DNA from: Parendozoicomonas sp. Alg238-R29
Lineage (GTDB): Bacteria > Pseudomonadota > Gammaproteobacteria > Pseudomonadales > Endozoicomonadaceae
DNA length: 35,522 bases
Assembly (NCBI RefSeq): GCF_947331445.1
Contig: NZ_CAMZOG010000049.1
Coordinates: forward strand, 1 to 35,522
Direction of reading: 5' to 3'
A model generated the notes under the pieces. That model saw only the letters and a list, made by a program, of their open reading frames with translations, searched no databases and was not told the origin of the DNA. Position 1 is the first letter of the stretch. Each line of letters starts with the position of its first letter. Positions 15,521 to 23,200 of this stretch are shown here, one piece after another. The position numbers and the translations under genes were made by a program.

Positions 15521-15998
15521 AGGCAGTAGTGAAAGTGAGCAGACACTGGCCGCTCAGGTCGCTCATATCATGACCATGAACAACAAGCAGCTTTGCCAGA
15601 CCTGGAAAGAGCTGTTGGGTAAGGAAGCACCCGCCTTACATACCAAAATCCTGCGTCAGCGACTGGTCTGGAAGGTTCAGGAACAAGCTCTGGGTGGTTT
15701 GAGTGACTTAACCAAAAAGCGTCTATTGCAGGTGAAGCAATCCATTCTAAAAGATAAGAAAACCCCGAAGAACAAAACCTGCCAATTGCCCAATGGTACC
15801 CGCCTGATGCGTGAGTATCTGCATGAAGAACATGAAGTGGTCGTCACTCAGGAAGGCTTTGAGTATCGGGGCCAGCTCTATAAAAGTCTGACCGCTATCG
15901 CCAAGGTGATTACCGGCAGCCAATGGAATGGGCCTGCCTTTTTTGGATTGCGTAAAGAGCAACAACAGAAGAGCAATCGTCGGAGGAAAAAGAAGTGA
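15507..15998 (+). CDS. DUF2924-domain protein
   Basis: Protein of 163 residues. Residues about 22-75 (MNNKQLCQTWKELLGKEAP, LRQRLVWKVQEQALGGL) are the helical start of the family. The second half (about 100-155) has the hallmark PNGTRLMREYLHEEHEVVV, EYRGQLYKSLTAIAKVITG and QWNGPAFFGLR, ending in a basic tail. DUF2924 proteins are nearly always encoded next to serine recombinases in prophages, as here, where the last bases overlap the recombinase start. The biochemical role is unknown; an accessory role in recombination or gene control is inferred. Confidence 0.9.
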   Translation: MAQNEGSSESEQTLAAQVAHIMTMNNKQLCQTWKELLGKEAPALHTKILRQRLVWKVQEQALGGLSDLTKKRLLQVKQSILKDKKTPKNKTCQLPNGTRLMREYLHEEHEVVVTQEGFEYRGQLYKSLTAIAKVITGSQWNGPAFFGLRKEQQQKSNRRRKKK

Positions 15999-17323
15999 GC
16001 ACCAACACAAATCCCATAAAACGCTGTGCTATTTACACCCGTAAATCCTCCGAGGAAGGACTGGAGCAGGAATTCAACTCTCTCGATGCCCAATGGGAAG
16101 CCGGTGTTGCCTATGTCATGTCACAAAAACATCAGGGCTGGCAGCTGGTGGATGAGCGGTTTGAGGATGGCGGGTTTTCTGGTGGGAATATTGAGCGGCC
16201 TGGGCTGAAACGATTAATGGCTGCCGTCGAGCGCGATGAGATTGATATCATCATCGTCTACAAGGTGGATCGTTTGACCCGTTCTATATCAGACTTCGCT
16301 CGGCTGGTGGGTATTCTGGATGAGCACAACACATCATTTATCTCGGTAACTCAGCCCCTCAATACCACTGACAGCATGGGAAGACTCACTCTCCATATGC
16401 TGCTGTCCTTCGCTCAGTTTGAGCGAGAGATTACCAGCGAACGCATTCGAGACAAATTTGCCGAGTCCAAGAAAAAAGGCATGTGGATGGGCGGTGCCGT
16501 ACCGCTGGGTTATGAAGTCAAAGAGAGAAAGCTGGTGGTGAATAGAGGCGAGAAGAAGGTGGTGCAGATCATCTTTGAGACGTTTATTGAAACCCGTTCA
16601 CTGACCGAAACCTGTTACCGCGTCAACGATATGGGCTTTTGTACCAAACGCTATCCCAAGAAAGATGGCTCTGCCTGGGGAGGAAAGCCTTTTGCGAAAA
16701 GCACCATGCGTAAGCTACTCAATAACAAAATATACCTGGGCCTGATTCACCACAAAGGCGAATGGTACCCCGGCCAGCACACCGCCATTCTTGACCAAGC
16801 ATTATGGGATAAGGCCGCAGCCATATTCGATAGCAACAGGAACAGTCGCCGCACAGAGTCCCGCTGGCGGCACAGCCCAGCCTTTCTGCGAGGGTTGCTG
16901 TTTGGCCCCGACGGTATCGCACTGGTGCCCACCAGCGGACGACGACGGGGCAAACGCTATCGCTACTACACCAGCAACACCGCCCGGAAGAAAGGTCACC
17001 GGGAAAGTCCGCTCCCACCACTACCTGCTGAGCCTTTAGAACAAGCAATCATTCAGGAAGTAGAACAGTTGATTAACCAACCCAACCTTCTTATGCAGAT
17101 TTTTCAGCACAGCCAGGTAACAGACAACGAGATCACTTACGATCACACCGTGGAGGGCCTTCACACCCTGAAGGCCATCTGGCAGGAACTGTTTCCCAAT
17201 GAACAGCAACGCATCGCCCAGCTGCTGATCGACCGGATTGACGTGCAGGAAGACAATCTGCGCCTCCGTTTCCATACCGAGGCTATTGCCGGACTTGCCG
17301 AAGACTTGAAAGGGGCCGCATAA
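15995..17323 (+). CDS. Serine recombinase (resolvase/invertase family with recombinase domain)
   Basis: Site-specific recombinase of 442 residues with a GTG start overlapping the previous stop. The N-terminal catalytic domain has YTRKSS, with Ser18 as the expected nucleophile, VYKVDRLTRSISDF (about 90-103), and the helix E region FAQFEREITSERIRDKF. A recombinase domain follows (about 165-280). The usual zinc ribbon position (LLFGPDGIALVPTSGRRRGKRYRYY) lacks cysteines, as is common in the DUF2924-linked subfamily. It may integrate or excise this prophage, since no tyrosine integrase is visible in the window. Its att site is not identified. Confidence 0.92.
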   Translation: MSTNTNPIKRCAIYTRKSSEEGLEQEFNSLDAQWEAGVAYVMSQKHQGWQLVDERFEDGGFSGGNIERPGLKRLMAAVERDEIDIIIVYKVDRLTRSISDFARLVGILDEHNTSFISVTQPLNTTDSMGRLTLHMLLSFAQFEREITSERIRDKFAESKKKGMWMGGAVPLGYEVKERKLVVNRGEKKVVQIIFETFIETRSLTETCYRVNDMGFCTKRYPKKDGSAWGGKPFAKSTMRKLLNNKIYLGLIHHKGEWYPGQHTAILDQALWDKAAAIFDSNRNSRRTESRWRHSPAFLRGLLFGPDGIALVPTSGRRRGKRYRYYTSNTARKKGHRESPLPPLPAEPLEQAIIQEVEQLINQPNLLMQIFQHSQVTDNEITYDHTVEGLHTLKAIWQELFPNEQQRIAQLLIDRIDVQEDNLRLRFHTEAIAGLAEDLKGAA

Positions 17324-17325
17324 CT

Positions 17326-17721
17326 ATGAACATCACAGGTAAACGTCAGAGCCGCTTCTACCCGGATGAAAATATTCTGGAAGTGAACATCCCGATACAG
17401 TTGCTCCGTAGAGGAGGCCGTACTCGTATCCAGACCGCTGACGGTGAATTACTGCAATCCTCGCCCACTAGCGATACAGCCCTTATGCGAGCACTGGCGC
17501 AGGCTCATATCTGGCTGCAGAAGCTGGAGGATGGAGAGTTTAGTGATGTGAAGACACTGGCCGCACACTACCAACAGAACGAAAGCTATGTCTCACGGAT
17601 ACTACGGTTGGCTATGCTGTCACCAGTTTTGCAGGAAGAAATTATCACCGGCCAACATATTGCAGGACGGTCACTGGCTGACTTTATGACAGGCGTGCCG
17701 GTGTTGTGGAGTAAGCAATGA
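17326..17721 (+). CDS. ParB-like HTH protein linked to recombinase
   Basis: Protein of 131 residues starting 2 bases after the recombinase stop. The N-terminal 45 residues are beta-rich and basic (NIPIQLLRRGGRTRIQTADG). Residues about 80-115 (KTLAAHYQQNESYVSRILRL, then AMLSPVLQEEIITG) form a ParB/KorB-like helix-turn-helix, where the second helix reads DNA and the LSP segment follows. Such proteins regularly follow DUF2924-associated recombinases and may be DNA-binding partners or autoregulators. DNA binding is likely; the exact role is unknown. Confidence 0.78.
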   Translation: MNITGKRQSRFYPDENILEVNIPIQLLRRGGRTRIQTADGELLQSSPTSDTALMRALAQAHIWLQKLEDGEFSDVKTLAAHYQQNESYVSRILRLAMLSPVLQEEIITGQHIAGRSLADFMTGVPVLWSKQ

Positions 17722-17780
17722 CAAAGACTGGATTCACCAACCCACGGGGTTATTCTTGAAAGCTGCGCATTTAGAGCGTA

Positions 17781-17796
17781 CTGTATATAAAAACAG
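17781..17796. promoter_or_regulatory. LexA (SOS) box upstream of umuD
   Basis: CTGTATATAAAAACAG fits the gammaproteobacterial SOS box CTG-N10-CAG with an AT-rich centre, 22 bases before the umuD ATG. LexA would repress umuDC until DNA damage, the same signal that induces many prophages. TTAGAG and AT-rich DNA around it probably hold the promoter, but I cannot define its elements. Confidence 0.88.
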
Positions 17797-17817
17797 TGCA
17801 TTCTAAGTGTATAACGT

Positions 17818-18240
17818 ATGCCGATTACTCTCATTTCACCAGACGAATCAAAAAGCCTCTTCCCTTTTTTCAAGGCTCCTGCTGCCTGCGGTTTCCCCAG
17901 CCCGGCGGCCGATTATCTTGAGCAGAAGCTCTCTCTGGATCAGTTACTCATCCAGCACCCTGCCGCAACGTTCTTCGCACTGGCTCAAGGTTCTTCCATG
18001 CAGGATGTGGGCATTTTTGATAAAGACATTCTCATTGTCGATCGCTCCCTGAAACCCAGCAACGGAGATGTGGTCATGTGCCTACTGGACGGCGAGCTGT
18101 GTGTGAAAACACTCTATCGACGGGGCCATAGTGTCGAACTCCAAAGTGCTAACCCGGCCTACACACCAATCATTCTCGACGATGGTCAAACGCTGGATGT
18201 CTGGGGTGTCGTCATTCATGTTGTTCACTCCCTGCGATAA
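17818..18240 (+). CDS. umuD: UmuD, self-cleaving subunit of translesion DNA polymerase V
   Basis: LexA/S24-family protein of 140 residues, matching E. coli UmuD in length. The RecA-stimulated cleavage site AACGFPSPAADY is intact with Cys24-Gly25. The Ser/Lys dyad is present: Ser60 (ALAQGSSMQDVGI) and Lys97 (LCVKTLYR). After cleavage, UmuD'2 joins UmuC to form Pol V for error-prone bypass. A LexA box lies just upstream and umuC starts 2 bases downstream. Position after the recombinase arm suggests it is prophage- or island-borne, a frequent location for umuDC-type cargo. Confidence 0.95.
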   Translation: MPITLISPDESKSLFPFFKAPAACGFPSPAADYLEQKLSLDQLLIQHPAATFFALAQGSSMQDVGIFDKDILIVDRSLKPSNGDVVMCLLDGELCVKTLYRRGHSVELQSANPAYTPIILDDGQTLDVWGVVIHVVHSLR

Positions 18241-18242
18241 TA

Positions 18243-19535
18243 ATGAATACGCCGATCGTGATTGTCCACTGTGATGCCAACAGCTTCTACTGCAGCTGTC
18301 ATCGGGTCTTTGAACCACATCTCATAGGCAAGCCGCTGGGCGTGCTCTCCAATAACGATGGCTGTATTATTGCCCGCACTCAAGAACTCAAGGCCCTGAA
18401 TGTGGCCATGGGCACCCCCTTGTTTCAGGTACGTTCTCTGGTCAAACGGGGTGACATAATGATCCGCAGCAGTAACTACCCCCTTTACGGAGATATGTCA
18501 GAACGCTTTATGGCTGTGCTCGAAACCTTTTCTCCCGACGTTGAGGTGTACAGTATTGACGAAGCCTTTCTGCGGTTTGATGGTTTTTCTGTTCCCGACT
18601 GGCATATCAGGGGGCAGCAAATTCAGAGCAAGGTGGGTCGCTGGACAGGGCTACCTATCGGGGTTGGCATCGCAACCACCAAAGTGCTGTCCAAGCTCGC
18701 CAATTACGCGGCTAAGCGCTATCGAGCAACAGGGGGTGTCGTTGATTTAACATCCCCGGAACGCCAGAAGAAACTGATGGCCATCACACCTGTGGAGGAA
18801 GTCTGGGGTGTCGGACGTCAGCTGGCTAAAAAGATGAAGGCGCAAGGCATTGATACGGCATTCGATCTGGCCCAACGGGAACCCACGTCCATTCAAAAAC
18901 AATTCTCTATTGTTGAAGCACGATTAGTTAAAGAGCTGAGGGGAGAGAGTTGTTTGCCGTGGGAGGAACAAACCGATGGTAACAAGCACACCATCATGTG
19001 CAGTCGCTCCTTTGGACGGCCTGTCACTGCGAAGCATAATATACAGGAAGCTGTCGCCACCTATGTCGCCCGCGCCTGCGAAAAATTGCGCGCCCAGGGC
19101 AAAGCCTCGGCCAAGGCCCAGCTGTTTTTGCGCACCAGTCCATTCCGCGATCAGGATCAACAATACAGTGTCAATCTGAATCTGGCATTACCCTGGCCTA
19201 CAGACAGCAGTCAGGCATGGCAGCACATCGCCAGAAAGGGCCTCGATAGCATCTTCCGGGAAGGGTATCTCTATCAGAAAGCAGGTTTCCTGCTACTGGA
19301 CATTCAGGACAATCAGTCACTGCAGAACGACCTCTTCCAACTCTCCTCAACAAAGGCACAATCAAGCAACGCGTTTATAACCACCGTTGACGAAATCAAC
19401 AACCGCTTCGGACGGAATACCTTACGATCAGCCGCGAGTGGTTTCAGCACGGCACGATGGCACATGAAACAAAACTATATCAGCCCCCACTTCACCACCC
19501 GATGGCAGGATCTGCCTCGGGTTCGAACTACCTAG
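18243..19535 (+). CDS. umuC: UmuC, Y-family translesion DNA polymerase V catalytic subunit
   Basis: Y-family polymerase of 430 residues (E. coli UmuC 422). Catalytic carboxylates are in place: Asp in VHCDANSFYCSC (about residue 10) and the SIDEAF motif (VEVYSIDEAFLRF, about 100-112). Other family motifs include SNNDGCIIARTQELKAL (about 37-53) and the little-finger segments that follow SFGRPVT. It pairs with UmuD to copy damaged DNA. It is the last intact gene of the prophage arm; after its stop the sequence becomes decayed intergenic DNA. No frameshift or missing key residue is seen. Confidence 0.96.
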   Translation: MNTPIVIVHCDANSFYCSCHRVFEPHLIGKPLGVLSNNDGCIIARTQELKALNVAMGTPLFQVRSLVKRGDIMIRSSNYPLYGDMSERFMAVLETFSPDVEVYSIDEAFLRFDGFSVPDWHIRGQQIQSKVGRWTGLPIGVGIATTKVLSKLANYAAKRYRATGGVVDLTSPERQKKLMAITPVEEVWGVGRQLAKKMKAQGIDTAFDLAQREPTSIQKQFSIVEARLVKELRGESCLPWEEQTDGNKHTIMCSRSFGRPVTAKHNIQEAVATYVARACEKLRAQGKASAKAQLFLRTSPFRDQDQQYSVNLNLALPWPTDSSQAWQHIARKGLDSIFREGYLYQKAGFLLLDIQDNQSLQNDLFQLSSTKAQSSNAFITTVDEINNRFGRNTLRSAASGFSTARWHMKQNYISPHFTTRWQDLPRVRTT

Positions 19536-19864
19536 CAAACGAAATATCTGAGGCGCTCTCTGGTGCCGAATACAAGTTTTTCAAATCATTTTTTACAACA
19601 GCATTAACAATCGGAGTCGCCAATCTTCCCATAAGACCAGAGCCGTTCATGTGTTCAGCTATATCCTTCGGGAAAGATGTGGCTGCATCTTGCAGATAGT
19701 GATTCTCCCGCCCCCAAAAGCCGGAAGCCAACAAACAAGTTCCATGACTGAAGGTCCATTATTTCAAAGATAATTCAACACCCACATTGCGCATTCCCCC
19801 CTCACACTAAACCGGCAACACGAGCATATCGTTTACAAATTGATGATGGTGTTGCTTGGTTTAA
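19536..19864. other. Intergenic stretch after umuC, no supported gene
   Basis: A minus-strand frame from a TTG at 19734 to 19528 encodes 68 residues (GFWGRENHYLQDAATSFPKD and on) and overlaps the end of umuC. It has no ATG, no Shine-Dalgarno and no family I recognise, so I leave it as a possible remnant. No terminator for umuC is apparent. The right edge of the prophage probably falls here or in the next few hundred bases. Confidence 0.4.
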
Positions 19865-20086
19865 CCGTATCGAAAGGAGCTGCATATGAGCTGCTCCAAG
19901 CTATATAGGCAACTGAAAAGTGAAGGCTCTTCCTACAGCAACATTCTTGATCAAGTGAGACAGAAAGATGCTGGAAAATATAAATCGACAGGCATGGGCG
20001 ACAGTAATATCGCTATCAATCTTGGCTTCCAGGAAGCCGCCAGCAATTACAAAACACGCAAACGCTGGCAACAAAAAATCACTTGA
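19865..20086 (+). pseudogene. C-terminal remnant of an AraC-family regulator
   Basis: The frame encodes KELHMSCSKLYRQLKSEGSS, which matches the first recognition helix of AraC/OruR-type regulators (usual form ELHMS.RTLQRRL..EG.SF). It continues with ILDQVRQ and then IAINLGFQEAASNY and KRW, the second HTH (usual IA..LGF.E.SAF...FKRW). The N-terminal ligand-binding domain is missing: an in-frame TAA lies at 19862-19864. An ATG at 19886 with AAAGGAG upstream could express 66 residues, but I read it as a gene fragment. Between it and 20366 I see nothing else convincing. Confidence 0.65.
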
Positions 20087-20365
20087 ATACCAGAGAACCA
20101 GATCATTTAGCTATCAACCTGCTCACCACCTTTTTATCACTAACACATGCGACCAAGACACCCTAAAAGCACTTACAGCCTAATGATTTAAAAAGAGTTT
20201 TAGATACGTACCTAGAAAAACGCTCTGTACGCTAAAAACAGAGGACACCGGTAAAAACGGCATTTTGAGAGGCAAAACAGGGGCTGCTACAGCACCGGGG
20301 AAGTACGCTTCCTATCAGACAGGAAACCCGCCACACAGGCCTTCGTGAGGCGTATATAACGCAAA

Positions 20366-20395
20366 AATCCCGCTACAGATAACTGCAGCGGGATT
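20366..20395 (-). terminator. Terminator of tRNA-Ser
   Basis: AATCCCGCT and AGCGGGATT pair perfectly (9 bases) around a 12-base loop. On the minus strand the stem runs into TTTTT, a few bases past the 3' end of tRNA-Ser. A standard rho-independent terminator. Confidence 0.85.
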
Positions 20396-20403
20396 CTCAT
20401 ATG

Positions 20404-20491
20404 TGGCGGTGAGGGAGGGATTCGAACCCTCGATACGTTTCCGTATACACACTTTCCAGGCGTGCTCCTTCGGCCACTCGGACACCTCACC
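20404..20491 (-). tRNA. tRNA-Ser (GGA)
   Basis: 88 nt class II tRNA with acceptor GGTGAGG/CCTCACC, encoded CCA, a long variable arm and TTCGAAT-type T loop. The anticodon loop CTGGAAA gives GGA, reading UCC/UCU. Its 3' end faces the prophage arm about 0.9 kb away, so it is a possible attachment neighbourhood, though no duplicated 3' end is visible in the window. Confidence 0.95.
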
Positions 20492-20512
20492 AAATTGTCG
20501 AAACACCTGTAA

Positions 20513-20701
20513 TTACAGAGTATTTCTCGCTTCGTTCAGGTCATCCCTGCAAAGCGGGGCGTAATGTATAACAGCAGATCGCTGCTGGCAACTATGAATC
20601 ACCAAGATTTCGGTATTTCCCGTTCTTGCTCGTATTTGGGCCAACTGCTTAAATAGCCCCCACTCAATTGGCCGTAAATGAATCACTTTAGATTTACACA
20701 A
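20513..20701 (-). CDS. Doubtful small hypothetical protein (62 aa)
   Basis: Open frame from a TTG at 20701 with plausible protein-like composition (VIHLRPIEWGLFKQLAQIRA, then GNTEILVIHSCQQRS). There is no ATG and no clear ribosome binding site. It is divergent from the 20707 gene with almost no space for two promoters. It could be real or a relic. No family recognised. Confidence 0.25.
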   Translation of the reverse strand: MCKSKVIHLRPIEWGLFKQLAQIRARTGNTEILVIHSCQQRSAVIHYAPLCRDDLNEARNTL

Positions 20702-20706
20702 GAGTT

Positions 20707-21114
20707 ATGCAGAAAAGCTCCGGGACTTTTGTCTTTTACAGACCTCCATCATTCAAACCTTCCTGTCAGAAAAGCCTGAACAGACTGGAATACTTTAGCC
20801 GCCACATTATTCACAGAACCTATGAGTGCCCGATTTACTGCTGGATAGTCGAGGGCAGTGTGCGCATCAGCCACCAGCAGAGTAAACCCTCTTATACCCT
20901 CTATATGGAGTACAGGGACAATACCGGAGCCAGCCAATATTACCGCATCCAGTTTCCCTCTCTGAATGAGGCTCTTACCTGGATGAACACGCAGGCTTAC
21001 AGCATTCACCTGGAAGCTATCTGCCCGGCCTCAACCAGTAAAAGACCAGTACGCGACTCACAAATAACACAGCAGAATCACGAGAAGAAAACTGAGAGCT
21101 CAGAAGCAGCCTGA
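20707..21114 (+). CDS. Hypothetical protein (135 aa)
   Basis: Starts at an ATG with a modest AGAG upstream. The centre (about 35-100) is a compact mixed domain (YECPIYCWIVEGSVRISHQQ, YTLYMEYRDN, YYRIQFPSLNEALTWMN). The C-terminus is polar and likely disordered. No signal peptide, membrane span or motif is seen. It converges on marC with only 13 bases between the stops. I do not recognise it; coding nature is moderately supported by length and composition. Confidence 0.5.
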   Translation: MQKSSGTFVFYRPPSFKPSCQKSLNRLEYFSRHIIHRTYECPIYCWIVEGSVRISHQQSKPSYTLYMEYRDNTGASQYYRIQFPSLNEALTWMNTQAYSIHLEAICPASTSKRPVRDSQITQQNHEKKTESSEAA

Positions 21115-21127
21115 AACATCTTCAGGC

Positions 21128-21781
21128 TTAAGCCGGGATACCAAGAATGTCTCGCATAATCGGTTTTAAACCGGCGAAAAAGTACTCAACAGCAATAACC
21201 ATGACGATCAAGCCCATAACCCGCATCATAACCTTATTACCGCTCTCACCCACACGATTCATAATCGGACTGGCAAACAGCAGCGCAACCCAGGTAACCA
21301 GCAACACGGCAGCAATACTGACAAACAAAATCATCTGATGTGTCAGCGTTTGCTCCTGCATGAGAATGATCACCGTCGCAATCGCTCCCGGCCCGCAAAT
21401 CAACGGAATAGCCAGTGGAGTTAAAGCCACATCATGGGAATATGCATCGATGGCTTCCAGCTCTTCCGCTTTATCGAAACGGGTTCGGCTCAGCCGTGCT
21501 TGCACCATTTCATAACCCATAATAAAAAACAGCACACCACCCACAATTCTCAAACCATGTACAGATATCCCAAAGACCTGGAAAATTACCGAACCTGTTA
21601 ACGCAAAGAACACCAGAATAACAAACGCGGTCAGCGTTGCCTTTCGGGCAACCTGTTTTCTCTGATAAGGCTCAAGGCCGGAAGTGAGTGACAAAAACAC
21701 CGGTGCAATACTGATCGGATTGATCATGGTGAACAGAGAAGTCAGGCATAGAACACCAAACTCCGCCATAGTTGGCGACAT
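21128..21781 (-). CDS. marC: MarC-family integral membrane protein
   Basis: Protein of 217 residues (E. coli MarC 221) with about six predicted transmembrane helices. The first is FGVLCLTSLFTMINPISIAP, carrying the family NP motif; PLAIPLICGPGAIATVI (about 127-143) holds the second conserved P..GPG. The function of MarC/YchE proteins is unsettled; an old link to multiple antibiotic resistance is not supported, so transport is only presumed. Start set at the ATG at 21781 with AGAGG 8 bases upstream; the longer open frame to 21985 is not membrane-like and lacks support. Confidence 0.88.
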   Translation of the reverse strand: MSPTMAEFGVLCLTSLFTMINPISIAPVFLSLTSGLEPYQRKQVARKATLTAFVILVFFALTGSVIFQVFGISVHGLRIVGGVLFFIMGYEMVQARLSRTRFDKAEELEAIDAYSHDVALTPLAIPLICGPGAIATVIILMQEQTLTHQMILFVSIAAVLLVTWVALLFASPIMNRVGESGNKVMMRVMGLIVMVIAVEYFFAGLKPIMRDILGIPA

Positions 21782-21991
21782 ACAACAACCTCTAAAAATA
21801 TGACAATCAGAACTCTTTCTGCAAGGCAGAACCCCTGAGAAGAAAACCTCTGGAAAGATAGGATAAATAGCTGAGAAAATAAGCCTGCGATCACAGACCC
21901 TCTGATGCGGGAACTTATAACGCCTAAAGGTCTGTTTTGCCACCCCTTGCAGAATTTTTTGTGAAAATGGTTTCCTGAATGCCAAACATAA

Positions 21992-22177
21992 CGACCAGGG
22001 GCGTCCTCAATTAAGCATACGACTCAGTGGCTCGCTCTTATCCTTGCGGGAGCCGGTGTGCTCTGGCAGATAGTAATCATTGGTTGTTTGCCCATCGTCT
22101 CCCTGATGCTGGGCAATTTTTATACAACGGACTATTTGGAAGAGATATTCAGATCAGCCTTGGCTTTATATGGGTAG
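21992..22177 (+). other. Possible relic of a small membrane protein
   Basis: The gap 21782-22271 holds no firm gene. One plus-strand frame encodes WLALILAGAGVLWQIVIIGC and then LPIVSLMLGNFY before a TAG, a hydrophobic segment that looks protein-like. It has no ATG start in frame and no ribosome binding site. It could be a decayed gene or chance; the rest of the gap shows nothing I can name. Confidence 0.2.
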
Positions 22178-22271
22178 CACTGCTTATTTTCTCTTTTAAC
22201 GCTACCCACGCAAAACAGGCCTCTGCTACAACAGCACAGTCACTCTTCCAGGGAGGGGAAGGGCTGAATAA

Positions 22272-22880
22272 TCAGCTCTCCGTAACCACTTCCTTACTCT
22301 TGTCGCTTTCAACACCAAGAATATCTTCCTTGAACTCACGTGTAACCGGGTTCTCACCAATCCATACCGTCAGCAAGGCATTAAAGAAGTCTTTTCCGGG
22401 AATAATTCCTCGGTCTTCACCCTTTACAACAACACGGGTACCCACGCCAGGAATGTACTCAGCCATACCCTGCTCACCCCGCTTTAAGCGCCCTTTAAAC
22501 ATTTCGGTAAGCTGCACCAGCTTATCTTCATGTCTTTTCATCTCTTCTGGAGAAATATTCAATTCCAAAGCTTCATTCATGGCCGAAGTAATCCGGCGAC
22601 CGCTCACTCTACGGGCCATGATATGGAAAACCATCCGTTTGTGCCCATCATCCGCATAAATGTCTTCTGGGTTTCGACTCGGGTTTTCCAGATATAATTC
22701 GCCAATGTATGCATCAACAAGCAGATAAACCACGCGTACAGAAGCACCATTCAGCTTCAAAGCCGGGCGACCATCTGTGGCAGGAATGACTTCGGGAATG
22801 TCCACCCCCTTAATCGTGAGGGCATAGGTAGGTAACGACAAAAGACAACACAACAGCGTCAAGAAACGCAGTAATGGCAT
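22272..22880 (-). CDS. Exported chalcone-isomerase-like protein
   Basis: Protein of 202 residues from the ATG at 22880, chosen for AGGA 8 bases upstream (another ATG lies 3 codons earlier). A signal peptide (MPLLRFLTLLCCLLSLPTYA) predicts export. The mature part fits the bacterial chalcone_isomerase-like family: LKLNGASVRVVYLLVDAYIG (about 39-58), a central helical region with RRITSAMNEAL, and AEYIPGVGTRVVVKGEDRGI (two segments) near 135-155. These periplasmic proteins have a fatty-acid-binding-like fold; enzymatic activity is doubtful and their role is unclear. Confidence 0.78.
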   Translation of the reverse strand: MPLLRFLTLLCCLLSLPTYALTIKGVDIPEVIPATDGRPALKLNGASVRVVYLLVDAYIGELYLENPSRNPEDIYADDGHKRMVFHIMARRVSGRRITSAMNEALELNISPEEMKRHEDKLVQLTEMFKGRLKRGEQGMAEYIPGVGTRVVVKGEDRGIIPGKDFFNALLTVWIGENPVTREFKEDILGVESDKSKEVVTES

Positions 22881-23200
22881 GATGAGCATCCTGTTTATTA
22901 TTATTATTCCGTCAAATACCATTTAATCGGTTAAACGACGGAAAATCAACATTCCGCCATCAAAGCCCAACGCCTGCCCGGCAACGAGAGTCAGAGCTGC
23001 TACCCTGCCACCAAATTCTCAGAAAAATCAGTCTCAAAGCTGAATTGTTTCAACCATAATTTCTTTGTGGTGTTTAAAAATGGCAGAGGCGCCTCTATCT
23101 ATACCTCTGTAATCGTCTCCCTGAACAGCACTCTGTTATTCCACCTGCCACTGGTGGCTAAGCTGTAACAAGTGCCCAGACAGTTTGTGAACAGCCAACT
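22881..23200. other. Divergent intergenic region before the lon-like gene
   Basis: No gene. It must hold promoters for the chalcone-isomerase-like gene and the lon-like gene, but I find no convincing sigma-70 or heat-shock (CTTGAA...CCCCAT) elements. A small GCCAC-TG-GTGGC hairpin lies at 23147-23158. The lon-like ATG has no strong Shine-Dalgarno. Confidence 0.4.

Noticed and set aside
20404-20491. tRNA-Ser as proven attB of the prophage
   Set aside because: No second copy of the tRNA 3' end and no tyrosine integrase are visible in the window; only proximity supports it.
22027-22659. Plus-strand frame of 210 codons
   Set aside because: Mostly antisense to the signal-peptide-bearing chalcone-isomerase-like gene; GTG start without ribosome binding site and low-complexity Ser/Arg composition.
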